From NCBI GenBank assembly GCA_030430495.1, contig JAUIKM010000009.1, positions 89,071 to 153,070 of the forward strand: DNA of 64,000 bases, in the 5' to 3' direction. Shown piece after piece: positions 8,844 through 18,500 of the stretch (the first letter of the stretch is position 1; each line of letters begins with the position of its first letter). Position numbers and translations under genes: made by a program. Under the pieces are notes generated by a model, which saw only the letters and a program-made list of their open reading frames with translations, did no database searches and was not told the DNA's origin. Source of the stretch: a bacterium. Lineage in GTDB: Bacteria; Bacteroidota; Ignavibacteria; Kapaibacteriales; UBA7675.

Positions 8844-9717
8844 ACAATCGCGCGGCGAACACATCCAGGCGCGCAAGTCGCTCGGCCAGAATTTCCTGAC
8901 CGACCGCAATATCGCGCGTAAGATTGTCGCCGCATTGGACTTAAACAAGGGTGACTGCGTCCTGGAAATCGGCCCCGGCGAGGGCGCTCTGAGTCGTCTG
9001 ATCCTGCAACAGCCCGGCGTGAAGTTAAGCGCCATTGAAATCGACAACCGCGCTGTTGAATTGTTAAACAGAACTATTCCGCAGGAGCGCTTTCCGCAAT
9101 TCAGGCTCACTGAAGGCGACGCACTGAAGTTAAACTGGGCCGACATTCCAGGCCCTGATAAAAATGAGTCGCAGTTTAAACTCGTCGGCAACATCCCCTA
9201 CTACATCACCGGGCCGCTGCTGTTCCGCGCGCTGGAACACGCCGAGGTGCTGGACCGCGCCGTAATCATGATGCAGCGTGAAGTAGCCAAACGGATTGTC
9301 GCTTCGCCGCGCAGCAAAGACTACGGCATTTTAACAGTTGCAACGGCGCTGCGCGGCAGAGCCAAAATGCTCTTCGACGTGGCGCCGGGCTGTTTTGTGC
9401 CGCGTCCGAACGTGCGCTCCGCCGTCGTGTTGTTTGACTTCAGCCAACCGCCGCTTTGCCCGCCGCAGCAGTACACGACTGTTAAACAGCTTGTCGACGC
9501 GGCGTTTAACCAGCGCCGTAAGATGCTGTCCAATGCGCTGGAGCGCTACATCAACGCGCGCTGCAAAGTTACGGTTCGCGAACTGACGAACAATCAGCCG
9601 GAACTGGAAGCGGTGTTGAAAAAACGCGCCGAAGAACTGAGTCCGGGAGACTTCATCGATCTGGACAGGCAGTTGTCCGCTGCGGCGAAGGAAGGCCGGC
9701 ATGCCTGCGGCGATTAA
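8815..9717 (+). CDS. rsmA: 16S rRNA (adenine1518/1519-N6)-dimethyltransferase
   Basis: A 300-residue cytosolic enzyme that uses SAM to dimethylate two adjacent adenines in the 3'-terminal hairpin of 16S rRNA during 30S assembly. Diagnostic motifs in order: KSLGQNFL (~21-28), SAM-binding motif I EIGPGEG (51-57), acidic IEID (~74-77), and catalytic NIPYY (126-130) followed by TGPLLF. Then MMQREVAKR and VPRPNVRSAVV, both characteristic of KsgA/RsmA. The C-terminal helical domain is complete. ATG at 8815 or 8821 could start it; both lie inside the 3' end of the HIT gene, which implies translational coupling. The next gene overlaps its stop by 17 bp. Confidence 0.96.
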   Translation: MPMKRSARPEQSRGEHIQARKSLGQNFLTDRNIARKIVAALDLNKGDCVLEIGPGEGALSRLILQQPGVKLSAIEIDNRAVELLNRTIPQERFPQFRLTEGDALKLNWADIPGPDKNESQFKLVGNIPYYITGPLLFRALEHAEVLDRAVIMMQREVAKRIVASPRSKDYGILTVATALRGRAKMLFDVAPGCFVPRPNVRSAVVLFDFSQPPLCPPQQYTTVKQLVDAAFNQRRKMLSNALERYINARCKVTVRELTNNQPELEAVLKKRAEELSPGDFIDLDRQLSAAAKEGRHACGD

Positions 9718-10390
9718 CCGATTTTACAGGTTGGCAATTCTCCTGTTCCTGCTGACAGGTGTGGCAGCCTGCTCCGGCATCACGCGCGGCCGACACACTC
9801 TGGCGCACATGCTGCATCCCGGCATCGCGCGCGACGTACCGCTGATGTTTAACTACCTGCGCGCTCAGAGCCCCACCCCGCTGACTGAGAACCTCGACAC
9901 GGCGCGAATTGAACTGGACCGTCAAAGAGTCGACAGCCTCTATCTCTACGCTCTGGACGTGGCGCGTGGCGACTATCTGCGGGCTTGTGCACTGGCAGGG
10001 CTGGCTTGTTTAACGCATCGCAGTATTCCTTTGCGCTTCGGACTGAACGTCCCGCTCACATTTGAGAACGACAGCTTGTTGAATCGGCGATTCAATCGGA
10101 TGCCGCGCTATTTGTTCAAGGACTCTCCCACCGAAGGCGACAGCGATAAAATTCAGCACTTTTTCATGTCCGCCTGGCTGGCGATGCGCAGCGACAGCCC
10201 GATGTTGAGCAATTTTGCAGGTCACCTGATCGAAGGCGGCGAGGCATTGCTGATCGACGCGCGCCAGGACGACGAACGCGACCTGCGCGCCAACGCCCTC
10301 GGACGTCGCTTTGCGCGTGCACTGCAATTGGATATAACCACGCTGCCGTCGCAGGTGCTGCGCATGGACGATATGGAAACTGTAGAGTAG
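9701..10390 (+). CDS. Lipoprotein of unknown function, YfiM/DUF2279-like
   Basis: A 229-residue predicted lipoprotein. A hydrophobic signal (FYRLAILLFLLTG) runs into the lipobox VAAC with Cys24, so it should be lipidated and periplasm-facing. The C-terminal half contains GDSDKIQHFFMSAWLA and later GGEALLIDARQDDERDLRANALGRRF. This D-K-x-x-H-F ... E-x-x-D ... D-x-x-A-N-x-x-G pattern resembles the YfiM/DUF2279 family of small envelope proteins, also represented here at 31095-31988. Function is unknown. It overlaps the rsmA stop by 17 bp and is the last gene of that operon. Convergent dnaB follows beyond a long terminator. Confidence 0.7.
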   Translation: MPAAINRFYRLAILLFLLTGVAACSGITRGRHTLAHMLHPGIARDVPLMFNYLRAQSPTPLTENLDTARIELDRQRVDSLYLYALDVARGDYLRACALAGLACLTHRSIPLRFGLNVPLTFENDSLLNRRFNRMPRYLFKDSPTEGDSDKIQHFFMSAWLAMRSDSPMLSNFAGHLIEGGEALLIDARQDDERDLRANALGRRFARALQLDITTLPSQVLRMDDMETVE

Positions 10391-10521
10391 TCGAGGTGAG
10401 CTTACGCCGCGCTCGCGCGCTGCGATGCGGTCAGCACAAGAGACAGGGCGTTAAAAGCAGATTCGTGAGCGTTCAGTCGAAGAGTGGTAGTTCAAAGAGA
10501 AAAATTCAGCGAATTTATAAG

Positions 10522-10588
10522 TTTGGCACGGACGATTTTTGAGCTGTGAGCCCTTAGGGATCACAGCTTAAAAATCGTCCGTGCCAAA
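10522..10588. terminator. Long near-perfect inverted repeat, bidirectional terminator
   Basis: Two 28-nt arms (10522-10549 and 10561-10588) are complementary except at one position, a G-U wobble in the plus-strand RNA, with an 11-nt loop. The tract ATTTTT / AAAAAT is inside the arms. It lies between convergent genes, 131 bp after the lipoprotein stop and 4 bp after the dnaB stop, so it should end transcripts from both sides. The stem is unusually long for a terminator. Confidence 0.8.
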
Positions 10589-10592
10589 AATC

Positions 10593-12047
10593 CTAAAACG
10601 CATCCGCAAAGTCGGAATTATCAAATTCGGGCGGTTCGTCGCGTGCGAACTCCGGATTCTCGAAACGAGCGTAATCCTTCACAAAAGCCAGCTTGACCGC
10701 GCCGACGGGACCGTTACGCTGTTTGCCGATGATGATCTCGGCCATGCCCTCCGTCGGCGTGCCGTCCTCAAACGTCACGATTTCGTAGTGCTCGGGACGG
10801 TGGATAAACATCACAACGTCGGCGTCCTGCTCGATTGAGCCGGATTCGCGCAAGTCGGAAAGCATCGGGCGTTTGTCCGCGCGCGATTCCACCGAGCGGT
10901 TGAGCTGCGAGAGCGCAATAATTGGTACGTCGAGCTCCTTGGCGATTTGTTTAAGTGTACGCGAAATCATCGAGATCTCGCGCTCGCGGCTTTCGGCCTT
11001 GGGCACGTGCAGCAACTGCAGGTAGTCAATGATAATCAGGCCGATGTCGTGTTCGGACTTCAGACGTCGACACTTGGCGCGCAGCTCCATGACCGAGAGG
11101 TAGGGACTGTCGTCGATATACATTTTTGAATCGGCCAGAACGCCAATTTTATTGGCCAGCTTGGGCAGGTCCATTTCCTTCAGGCGCCCGGTGCGGATGC
11201 TCTGGGCGTTGACGCGCGCCTCCGAACTGAGCAAACGAATGACGAGCTGCGCCGCGGCCATCTCCACCGAGAACACGGCTACCGGCACTTTGGCGCCGAC
11301 GCAGACATTGCGCGCCATCGACAGCGCAAAGGCGGTTTTACCCATTGAAGGACGCGCCGCAATGATGATAAGGTCGGAGCGCTGCAATCCACCCAGCATG
11401 TCGTCGAGTTTTGTGTATCCCGTCGGAACGCCGCTGATGCCGTTGTCCTGTCCTTCGCGATCGGAGAGCTGCACGATCATTTCGAAGGTTTCCTTGGCCA
11501 GCCGCTTCATCGGCGCAAAGGACGTGTTGAGGCGTTTTTCGCCCAGCTCAAAAATTTTGCCTTCGGCGTAGTCGATTTCTTCCAGAGCGTCCGAACCGGC
11601 GCTGTAGGAGCGCTCCATAATTTCGGCGGCGGAGTGGATCAACTCGCGCTTGAGGTAGTGTTCCTGAACGATGCGCGCGTATTTTTCGACATTGGCGGAG
11701 GTCGGCGTGCGCGCGTTCAGCTCGGCGATGTAGTAGGTTCCGCCGAGGTCTTCGAGAATTTCCTGTTTGCGCAGTTCTTCGCTCAGCGTCACAAAGTCGA
11801 TCGTGATGCTCTTGTCGAACATGTCCATCATCGTTTCATAGATGATGCGATGCGCGGTTTTGTAGAAAGCGTCCGGCTCCAGGATCTCAACAACCTTGCT
11901 GAGCGCGCGTTTGTCGAGCATGATCGCACCGAGGACGGCCATTTCGGCATCCTCCGAGTGCGGCGGAACGCGCTCGTGCGCCACGGGTAAATTGACCACC
12001 TTGGCGCCGCGTTCGCCGCGCTGTCCGATTTGATTGCTTTGAGCCAC
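10593..12047 (-). CDS. dnaB: Replicative DNA helicase DnaB
   Basis: A hexameric ATPase that unwinds DNA at the replication fork and binds primase. The N-terminal domain starts PPHSEDAEMAVLGAIML. The RecA-like helicase domain begins around GISGVPTGYTKLDDMLGG, with Walker A ARPSMGKT (residues ~231-238), Walker B IIIDYLQLL, then SQLNRSVESR, LRESGSIEQDADVV and a C-terminal KQRNGPVG. The open frame extends upstream to 12194, but the extension is unlike DnaB. I chose the GTG at 12047 (VAQSNQIGQRG), giving 484 residues, normal for the family. No ATG lies between the distal one and residue ~36 of the mature fold. No intein or frameshift is seen. It converges with the rsmA operon. Confidence 0.96.
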   Translation of the reverse strand: MAQSNQIGQRGERGAKVVNLPVAHERVPPHSEDAEMAVLGAIMLDKRALSKVVEILEPDAFYKTAHRIIYETMMDMFDKSITIDFVTLSEELRKQEILEDLGGTYYIAELNARTPTSANVEKYARIVQEHYLKRELIHSAAEIMERSYSAGSDALEEIDYAEGKIFELGEKRLNTSFAPMKRLAKETFEMIVQLSDREGQDNGISGVPTGYTKLDDMLGGLQRSDLIIIAARPSMGKTAFALSMARNVCVGAKVPVAVFSVEMAAAQLVIRLLSSEARVNAQSIRTGRLKEMDLPKLANKIGVLADSKMYIDDSPYLSVMELRAKCRRLKSEHDIGLIIIDYLQLLHVPKAESREREISMISRTLKQIAKELDVPIIALSQLNRSVESRADKRPMLSDLRESGSIEQDADVVMFIHRPEHYEIVTFEDGTPTEGMAEIIIGKQRNGPVGAVKLAFVKDYARFENPEFARDEPPEFDNSDFADAF

Positions 12048-12309
12048 TGCTGACGGTTCCGATCTATGATGCCTTTGGAAGACGCTTCTAGCCAGGACGC
12101 GCGGAATATGCTGCCGGGTCCGCGCGACGTACCGCAAAGATACAAGAATTTCGACAGGCTTCCAGTTGAATTGCAGCAAATCAATTCCCTGCAACTATTG
12201 CGCCGATTACCGTATTTTTTCGGATTGATTTGCGCGCCCGGCTTGACTATTTTGTTAGTCGTGCAGTGCGGATTCGCACATTTTCAATCACAAAAATCGG
12301 CTCTACTCT
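12048..12309. promoter_or_regulatory. Divergent intergenic region between dnaB and hflX
   Basis: This 262-bp region must hold promoters for dnaB (leftward) and hflX (rightward). It contains the second identical copy of TTGTTAGTCGTGCAG at 12252-12266, 43 bp before the hflX start. No clear -33/-7 pair could be assigned by eye. Confidence 0.4.
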
Positions 12310-13602
12310 TTGATCGAAACAACTGAAAAACCGCGTGAACGCGCCGTGGCAGTGGCTTTGCAGAGCGGCGGCAAATCACGCGCCCTCGTCCGCGAACATC
12401 TGGACGAACTGTCTTTTCTGGCCGAAACGGCCGGCGCCGACGTTATCGAATGCATCATCCAGGAACTCCCCAAACCAAATTCTTCCACGTATATCGGCAG
12501 CGGCAAGGTAGAGGAAGTCAAAGAAGTCATTGAAGCCGAAGACATTCAACTGGCGCTCTTTGACGACGACCTGACGCCCGCCCAGGTTAAAAACCTCGAA
12601 AATGAACTGAAAATCAAAGTCGTTGACCGCAGCGGCATCATCCTCGACATTTTTGCCGCGCACGCGCGCAGCAACGAAGCCAAAACGCAGGTGGAGCTGG
12701 CTCAGCTGGAATATCTGCTGCCGCGCCTGAGCCGGATGTGGACGCACCTTTCGAAACAATACGGCGGCATCGGCATGAAAGGCCCGGGTGAGACCCAGAT
12801 CGAAACGGACCGCCGCCTGATCCGCCGCCGCATCACACAGCTGAAAGGCAAGCTGGCAAAGATTGCGACGCAGAAGGCCACGCAGCGCAAAGGCCGCGAT
12901 TCCAAAACGCGCTTTGCCCTGGTCGGTTATACCAACGCCGGCAAATCGACATTGATGAATCTGCTGGCGTCCAGCGACGTCTACGTGCGCAACAAGCTGT
13001 TCGCCACGCTGGACACAACCGTCCGGACCATTGAGTTCGACAACGGGCGCACGGCGCTGCTGTCCGACACCGTCGGTTTTATTCGCAAGCTGCCGTCGCA
13101 CCTGGTGGCGTCCTTCCGTTCGACCCTGGCGGAAATCGTCGAGGCGGACGTGCTGATGCACGTCGTCGACGTCTCCCATCCCTCGATGGAAGAGCATATT
13201 GAGGCAGTCAATGCGACGCTGAAAGCGCTCAAAGTCGACAAAAAAACGACGCTGATGGTCTACAACAAGATCGACTGCCTGGAATCGGTCGAAGAAATGC
13301 GCGAGCTGCTGCTGGAACTGGAGCCGGGAATCGCCATTTCGGCGCAGCGCGGCATCAATATCAATGGTTTGCGCGCGCGCATGCTGGAGCTGGCTGAAAG
13401 CAATATTGACACGGTTTTGCTGGCATTCCCCTACAGTGATATGCGTTCGGTGGCCAAAGCCTACGAACTGGCTGACGTGATCGAGCGGCGCGAACTGGAA
13501 ACCGGAATCTATTTGACAGTGCGCATCGACCGCCGCGAACTGCCGCACGTGGAACAATGGCTCAGTGGACCGCCGCCCGAAGCAGATGCTCCCGTCGACT
13601 AA
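12310..13602 (+). CDS. hflX: GTPase HflX
   Basis: A 430-residue ribosome-binding GTPase that splits stalled or hibernating ribosomes. The HflX-specific N-terminal domain includes SSTYIGSGKVEEV and DRSGIILDIFAAHA, and the signature GIGMKGPGETQIETDRR sits at ~153-169. The G domain has G1 GYTNAGKST (206-214), G3 DTVGFI and G4 NKID, and a C-terminal domain follows. Length is normal. The start is a TTG (12310), the only reasonable initiator before the conserved region; an ATG would begin too far inside. It appears monocistronic or leads a small membrane-protein cluster. Confidence 0.95.
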   Translation: MIETTEKPRERAVAVALQSGGKSRALVREHLDELSFLAETAGADVIECIIQELPKPNSSTYIGSGKVEEVKEVIEAEDIQLALFDDDLTPAQVKNLENELKIKVVDRSGIILDIFAAHARSNEAKTQVELAQLEYLLPRLSRMWTHLSKQYGGIGMKGPGETQIETDRRLIRRRITQLKGKLAKIATQKATQRKGRDSKTRFALVGYTNAGKSTLMNLLASSDVYVRNKLFATLDTTVRTIEFDNGRTALLSDTVGFIRKLPSHLVASFRSTLAEIVEADVLMHVVDVSHPSMEEHIEAVNATLKALKVDKKTTLMVYNKIDCLESVEEMRELLLELEPGIAISAQRGININGLRARMLELAESNIDTVLLAFPYSDMRSVAKAYELADVIERRELETGIYLTVRIDRRELPHVEQWLSGPPPEADAPVD

Positions 13603-13756
13603 CAAAAAGGGATTGGTATTGCCTGGAAAGGCTTCTTAAAATCTCAGTCGAATTTCAAAATCGGCGTCAATTTTGTAGATTTCAGTTTGTTGAAGCGCGC
13701 AGCGGATTGCTGGGCGGGCGATTCAAACAGTGTACACGAGTGGAACAGCAGCTATC

Positions 13757-13921
13757 ATGTTCATCATTAATCTGATAATAATCGCCGTTTTTGTTTTCTG
13801 CTTTTCAATTTTCCTGGTTGTCCTCGCGGGCGAGACGCACTTCCTCCTCAGCGTCGGCCTGGCAATCGTGGTTTTCGGCGCTGTTATCAAGTGGCTGCAA
13901 CACACACTGACGCGTTACTGA
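13757..13921 (+). CDS. Small hydrophobic membrane protein (54 aa)
   Basis: Starting at ATG 13757, the frame gives a 54-residue peptide that is almost entirely two membrane helices (IINLIIIAVFVFCFSIFLVVL and FLLSVGLAIVVFGAVIKWL) with a short loop and the polar end QHTLTRY. The hydrophobic pattern and placement between two same-strand genes support a real gene. Its small size and lack of a recognised family keep the call tentative. The frame is open a little further upstream to 13730. Function unknown. Confidence 0.45.
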   Translation: MFIINLIIIAVFVFCFSIFLVVLAGETHFLLSVGLAIVVFGAVIKWLQHTLTRY

Positions 13922-14011
13922 ACCGGACGGCAACGCAAAGCTCCGGGCAACACGCCCGCTACCCAGAAGCAAAAGTACGCCGCTCCTCTTTCTCTCCTCT
14001 CCCGGTAGCAC

Positions 14012-14491
14012 ATGGAACAGTCTTCGGACCGGAATAACCGGCTGGACAAACTCGGCGATGCGCAATTGGTGGCCGAGTTGGTCCGCAGGCAACTCGACGA
14101 TCCCGACGAAATGCCGGGGCCGGAGCACCACGAATTCGCCGAACTGGTCAGGCGTGGTTTTTCTGCCAAAGACATTCGCCTCGAAAGCGCACATCTGCTG
14201 GGCATCGTACGCGGAGAATCCATGCCGCGCCGTCCCGCAACGCGCTTCGGCATGCTGCGATCCATTTCCAACATCAAAAAATTCGCGCGGTCGCTGGCCG
14301 TAGTAGCCGCACTGCTGTTTGCATTGCTCTTCAGCGGCGCGGCGAACGATTCGGCCGACGGAGCGACCTATATCGGCGGAACGGCGATCATCGCAATGTT
14401 GGCGGCATTTGTCGCCTGGGCTCGCCTCACGCCGGCCCGCCTCAAACTGGCGCGGCACGAAGCGGCGGCAGCCGATACGGAAGAATCATGA
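14012..14491 (+). CDS. Small membrane protein of unknown function
   Basis: A 159-residue protein: a charged, probably helical N-terminal half (LGDAQLVAELVRRQLDDPDE), then two predicted membrane helices (SLAVVAALLFALLFSG and YIGGTAIIAMLAAFVAWA) and a basic/Ala-rich tail. I do not recognise the family. Its stop overlaps the start of the LD-carboxypeptidase gene by 4 bp (ATGA), so the two are translationally coupled. A role near cell-wall recycling or in membrane anchoring is possible but is only context. Confidence 0.7.
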   Translation: MEQSSDRNNRLDKLGDAQLVAELVRRQLDDPDEMPGPEHHEFAELVRRGFSAKDIRLESAHLLGIVRGESMPRRPATRFGMLRSISNIKKFARSLAVVAALLFALLFSGAANDSADGATYIGGTAIIAMLAAFVAWARLTPARLKLARHEAAAADTEES

Positions 14492-15447
14492 AATCAGCTG
14501 ATGTCCTGTTTCCGGCCGCCCTGCCGCGGTCGGCACGAATTGGAATCATAGCCCCGGCCGGGCCCATGCGCTCGCCCGAGAATCTGGAGCACGCACGGCG
14601 CTACCTGTCCGCTCGCGGCCACGAGGCGGTATTCGGCGCGCATATCAACGACCGTCACATGCACTACCTGGCGGGCAGCGACGCGGCGCGTCTGGAAGAT
14701 TTGCACGCCATGTTCGCGGACAGGGACATCGACGCCATTTTCTGCGCGCGCGGCGGCTACGGCGCGACGCGTTATCTGCGCGCGCTCGACTTCGGCCTGG
14801 TTCGGCGCAACCCGAAAATCTTCGTCGGTTTTTCCGACATCAGCGCGCTGCAGTGCGCCTTTTTTGTGGAATGCGGTCTGGTGGCTTTCTCGGGCGTTCT
14901 GGCCGCGGTGGATTTTGGTCGCGCGGAAGCGGACATCGATCCGCTGACGGAACGCAGCTTCTGGGCGGCGCTGCACGGCGACGAGCCGAGTGAAGTGTGT
15001 AAACAGCCCGAAGCGCCGGAGATATTGATTCCGGGCGCGGTGCGCGGCAGGCTGATCTGCGGCACGCTCAGTCTGTTTGCAAGCCTTTGCGGTACGCCCT
15101 GGATGCCCAACCTGCGCGGAAAAATTCTGTTGCTGGAAGACGTCGGCGAACAGCCCTACGCGGTGGACAGGATGCTCTGCCAGTTGTTTAACAATGGCGC
15201 TTTTGACGAGTTGGGCGGCCTGGCTTTCGGACTGTTTAACGGTCCCAAAAATCGCCCGGCGGCCACGCCGCAGCCCGAGATGGAAACGACCCTGCGCGAC
15301 TGGGCTGTGCGCATAGGCAAACCAACGGTTACTGGTGTCCGCTACGGCCATGTGCCGTCCAAACTGACGCTGCCCTTCGGCGCAATGGCGGAGATTGATT
15401 CCGCCGGCACGGGCTTCCGCCTGCTGGAACGCGGCGTCGCTATCTGA
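14488..15447 (+). CDS. LD-carboxypeptidase (peptidase family S66, LdcA-like)
   Basis: A 319-residue serine peptidase of the S66 family, which removes the terminal D-alanine from murein tetrapeptides during peptidoglycan recycling. Motifs: IGIIAPAGP near the N-terminus, the CARGGYGATR loop (~86-95), nucleophile Ser116 in VGFSDISAL, Glu217 in LLLEDVGEQPYAVDRML and His288 in YGHVPSKLTLP. The Ser/Glu/His spacing agrees with characterised LdcA enzymes. No signal peptide is seen, so it should be cytoplasmic as expected for LdcA. It overlaps the upstream membrane-protein gene by 4 bp. Confidence 0.93.
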   Translation: MKSADVLFPAALPRSARIGIIAPAGPMRSPENLEHARRYLSARGHEAVFGAHINDRHMHYLAGSDAARLEDLHAMFADRDIDAIFCARGGYGATRYLRALDFGLVRRNPKIFVGFSDISALQCAFFVECGLVAFSGVLAAVDFGRAEADIDPLTERSFWAALHGDEPSEVCKQPEAPEILIPGAVRGRLICGTLSLFASLCGTPWMPNLRGKILLLEDVGEQPYAVDRMLCQLFNNGAFDELGGLAFGLFNGPKNRPAATPQPEMETTLRDWAVRIGKPTVTGVRYGHVPSKLTLPFGAMAEIDSAGTGFRLLERGVAI

Positions 15448-15575
15448 GGCACGCCTCCGCCGGCAGGACGCGGATTGTTTGAGCTGAAAAACTGAACACA
15501 GACAACTACACACATACTCACAGTGCGCGGCACTTTTTGTGCCTTATCGCACACGGACATACTCCCGGTACGACT

Positions 15576-18500
15576 ATGAAACACCTGACAGTGCTTTTAC
15601 TCATTCTGTGCCTGTTGCCCGCGGATTTACCGGCGCAGGAAACTTTTCACGTCAACGGGGTGCACGACGACCGCCCCGACGTGCACGCGCTGATAAATGC
15701 GCGCATCGTTACGGCTCCCGGCACGGTGATCGACAAAGGCGTCGTACTTGTCAACGGCGACCGCATCAGCGCCGTCGGCGCCAACGTGGCGATCCCGGAC
15801 GGCGCCGTGGTGCACGACCTGGACGGCCTCTATCTCTACCCCGGTTTTGTTGAACTCGACGGCGACTACGGCATGCCGGAAGTCAAAGAGGCCAAATTCA
15901 GCGAAGAGCAGGGACCGCAAATGGAGTCCCAAACCCCGGGCGCGTACAACTGGAACCAGGCGATCCGCGCCGAGGTCAACGCGGCCGACATGTTTACCGT
16001 CGACAAAGCGGCGGCGGAAGAATGGCGTAAACGCGGCGTCAGCGCCGTGGTGACGCATCGCCACGACGGCATTGCGCGCGGCGTCTCCATTCTGGTTTCC
16101 ACGGCCGACAAGGACGTTCACGAGGTGGTGCTCAAAGACGAGGTCGCCGCCCATTACTCCTTTGACAAAGGCAGTTCGACGCAGGACTATCCCGGCTCGC
16201 TGATGGGCGCAATCGCATTGCTGCGCCAGACCTTTCTCGACGCCGAGTGGTACGCCGACGGCGGCTCGCGCGCTGAGTACAACATCACGCTGGACGAGTT
16301 AAACAAAACATCCGGCCTGCCGCAGTTTTTTGAGGTGAGCAACAAGCTGGACGTCCTGCGCGCCGCCAAAATCGGCGCGGAGTTCAACAAACAGTTTGTC
16401 GTGCGCTGCGGCAACGACAGCTACCAGCGCATCCCCGAGATTAAACAGAGTAACGTTGCTTTAGTTGTTCCGCTCGACTTCCCCAAGCCGTTTAAAGTCA
16501 CCGACCCCTTCGACGCCTACGACATCAGTCTGGCGCGCCTGCAACACTGGGACCTGGCTCCGGCCGGCCCGGCCATGTTGAATCAGGCCGGTATCCGCTT
16601 TGCCCTGACTACGGCGGAACACAAAGCGGCGGAAGACTTCTGGAATCAACTGCGCAAAGCCATTCAGTTCGGCCTTTCTCCCGAAGAGGCGCTGGCGGCG
16701 CTGACGGTTGTGCCGGCCTCGCTGGCTGGAGCACAAAACGACCTGGGCACGATAGCCGATGGGAAAATCGCCAACATCCTCGTCACAACGGGGCCGCTGG
16801 AAAGCAAAGACGCCGAACTTGTTCAGCACTGGGTTCAGGGCAAACAGCACAATCTCGGAGACGTGTCGCTGCTGCGCTTGCGCGGTTCCTACAACCTCAA
16901 CGTGGCTTCACTGGGCGAGTTCAAGCTCAAACTGACCGGCGACGCCTCCGGTCTGCAGGCCGATATTGACGGTGAGGAAGCACGTCTGGATATTGCCGGG
17001 CGCTCAATTTCGCTCAGCTTCAGACCGCAAAAGAAAGGCACCGCCCTGCTGTTAAGCGGCACAATCGACGGCGATCGCGCCATGTCCGGCCGCGCCCAAC
17101 GCGTCGGCGGTCCCTGGATCAACTGGACGGCAACGTTTAAATCGGCTCACAAAGACAGCAAGCACGCCGCCGTAAAAGAACGCCAACCGATCAGCAGCGT
17201 CAATTATCCTCTGGGCGCATACGGCTGGGACGAACTGCCTTCGTCCGGTAGTTACCTGATCCGCAACGCGACCGTCTGGACCTGCGAAGCCGACGGAATA
17301 TTAACAAATGCCGACGTGCTGGTGCAGAACGGTAAAATTGCTCAGGTGGGACAAAACCTCAGCGCCGGCGGCGCCACCGTCATCGACGGCACGGGCAAAC
17401 ACGTTTCTCCGGGCGTCATCGACGAGCACTCGCACATCGCCATCAGCCGCGGCGTGAATGAGTGGACACAGGCCAGTTCGGCCGAAGTTCGCATCGGCGA
17501 CGTGGTTAACAGCGACGATGTTAACATTTACCGTCAGTTGGCCGGCGGCGTGACCACTTCTCAGCTTCTGCACGGCTCGGCCAACCCGATCGGCGGTCAG
17601 TCCGCACTGATCAAACTGCGCTGGGGCCAGGCGCCCGAAGCCATGAAGTTTGAAGGCGCGGACGGATTCATCAAGTTTGCCCTGGGCGAAAATGTTAAAC
17701 AGTCCAACTGGGGCGACTTAAACACGGTGCGGTTTCCGCAGACGCGCATGGGCGTGGAACAGGTCTACGTGGATCACTTCACGCGCGCAGTTGAATACGA
17801 AAAGGCGTGGAATGACTACAACGCTCTCGGCCCGGCGCAGCAGCGCGCACAGATACCGCCACGCCGCGACCTGGACCTGGAAACGCTGCTGGAGATCGTC
17901 CGCAACGAACGTTTTATCACCTGTCACAGCTACGTGCAGAGTGAAATCTCGATGCTCATGGACGTCGCCGATCGCTTTGGTTTCCGCATTAACACTTTCA
18001 CGCACATCCTGGAAGGCTACAAAGTAGCCGACATCATGAAGGAACACGGCGCCGGCGCGTCCTCCTTCTCCGATTGGTGGGCGTACAAGTACGAGGTAAT
18101 CGACGCAATTCCACACAACGGCGCAATCCTGCACCGCATGGACATTGTAACGGCGTTTAACAGCGACAGTCCGGAAATGGCGCGACGCCTGAACCAGGAA
18201 GCCGCCAAAGCCGTCAAGTACGGCGCAATCAGCGAAGAAGAAGCATTGAAATTTGTCACGATTAACCCGGCCACGCTGCTGCATATTGACGACCGCGTCG
18301 GCAGCATCAAGGTCGGCAAGGACGCCGACCTCGTGCTCTGGACGGACAACCCGCTCTCGATTTACGCCAAGGTAGAAAAGACCTTCGTCGACGGCACGCT
18401 CATGTACGACCGCGCGCGCGACGCCGAACTGCTCGCCGCGGCGGAGAAACAACGTCACGAACTGATCGAGCAGATGCGCGTGGCCCAGGCCAACGGCGAA

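Noticed and set aside
12048..12194. N-terminal extension of DnaB to the ATG at 12194
   Set aside because: The extra 49 residues are unlike DnaB and the GTG at 12047 gives a normal-length protein.
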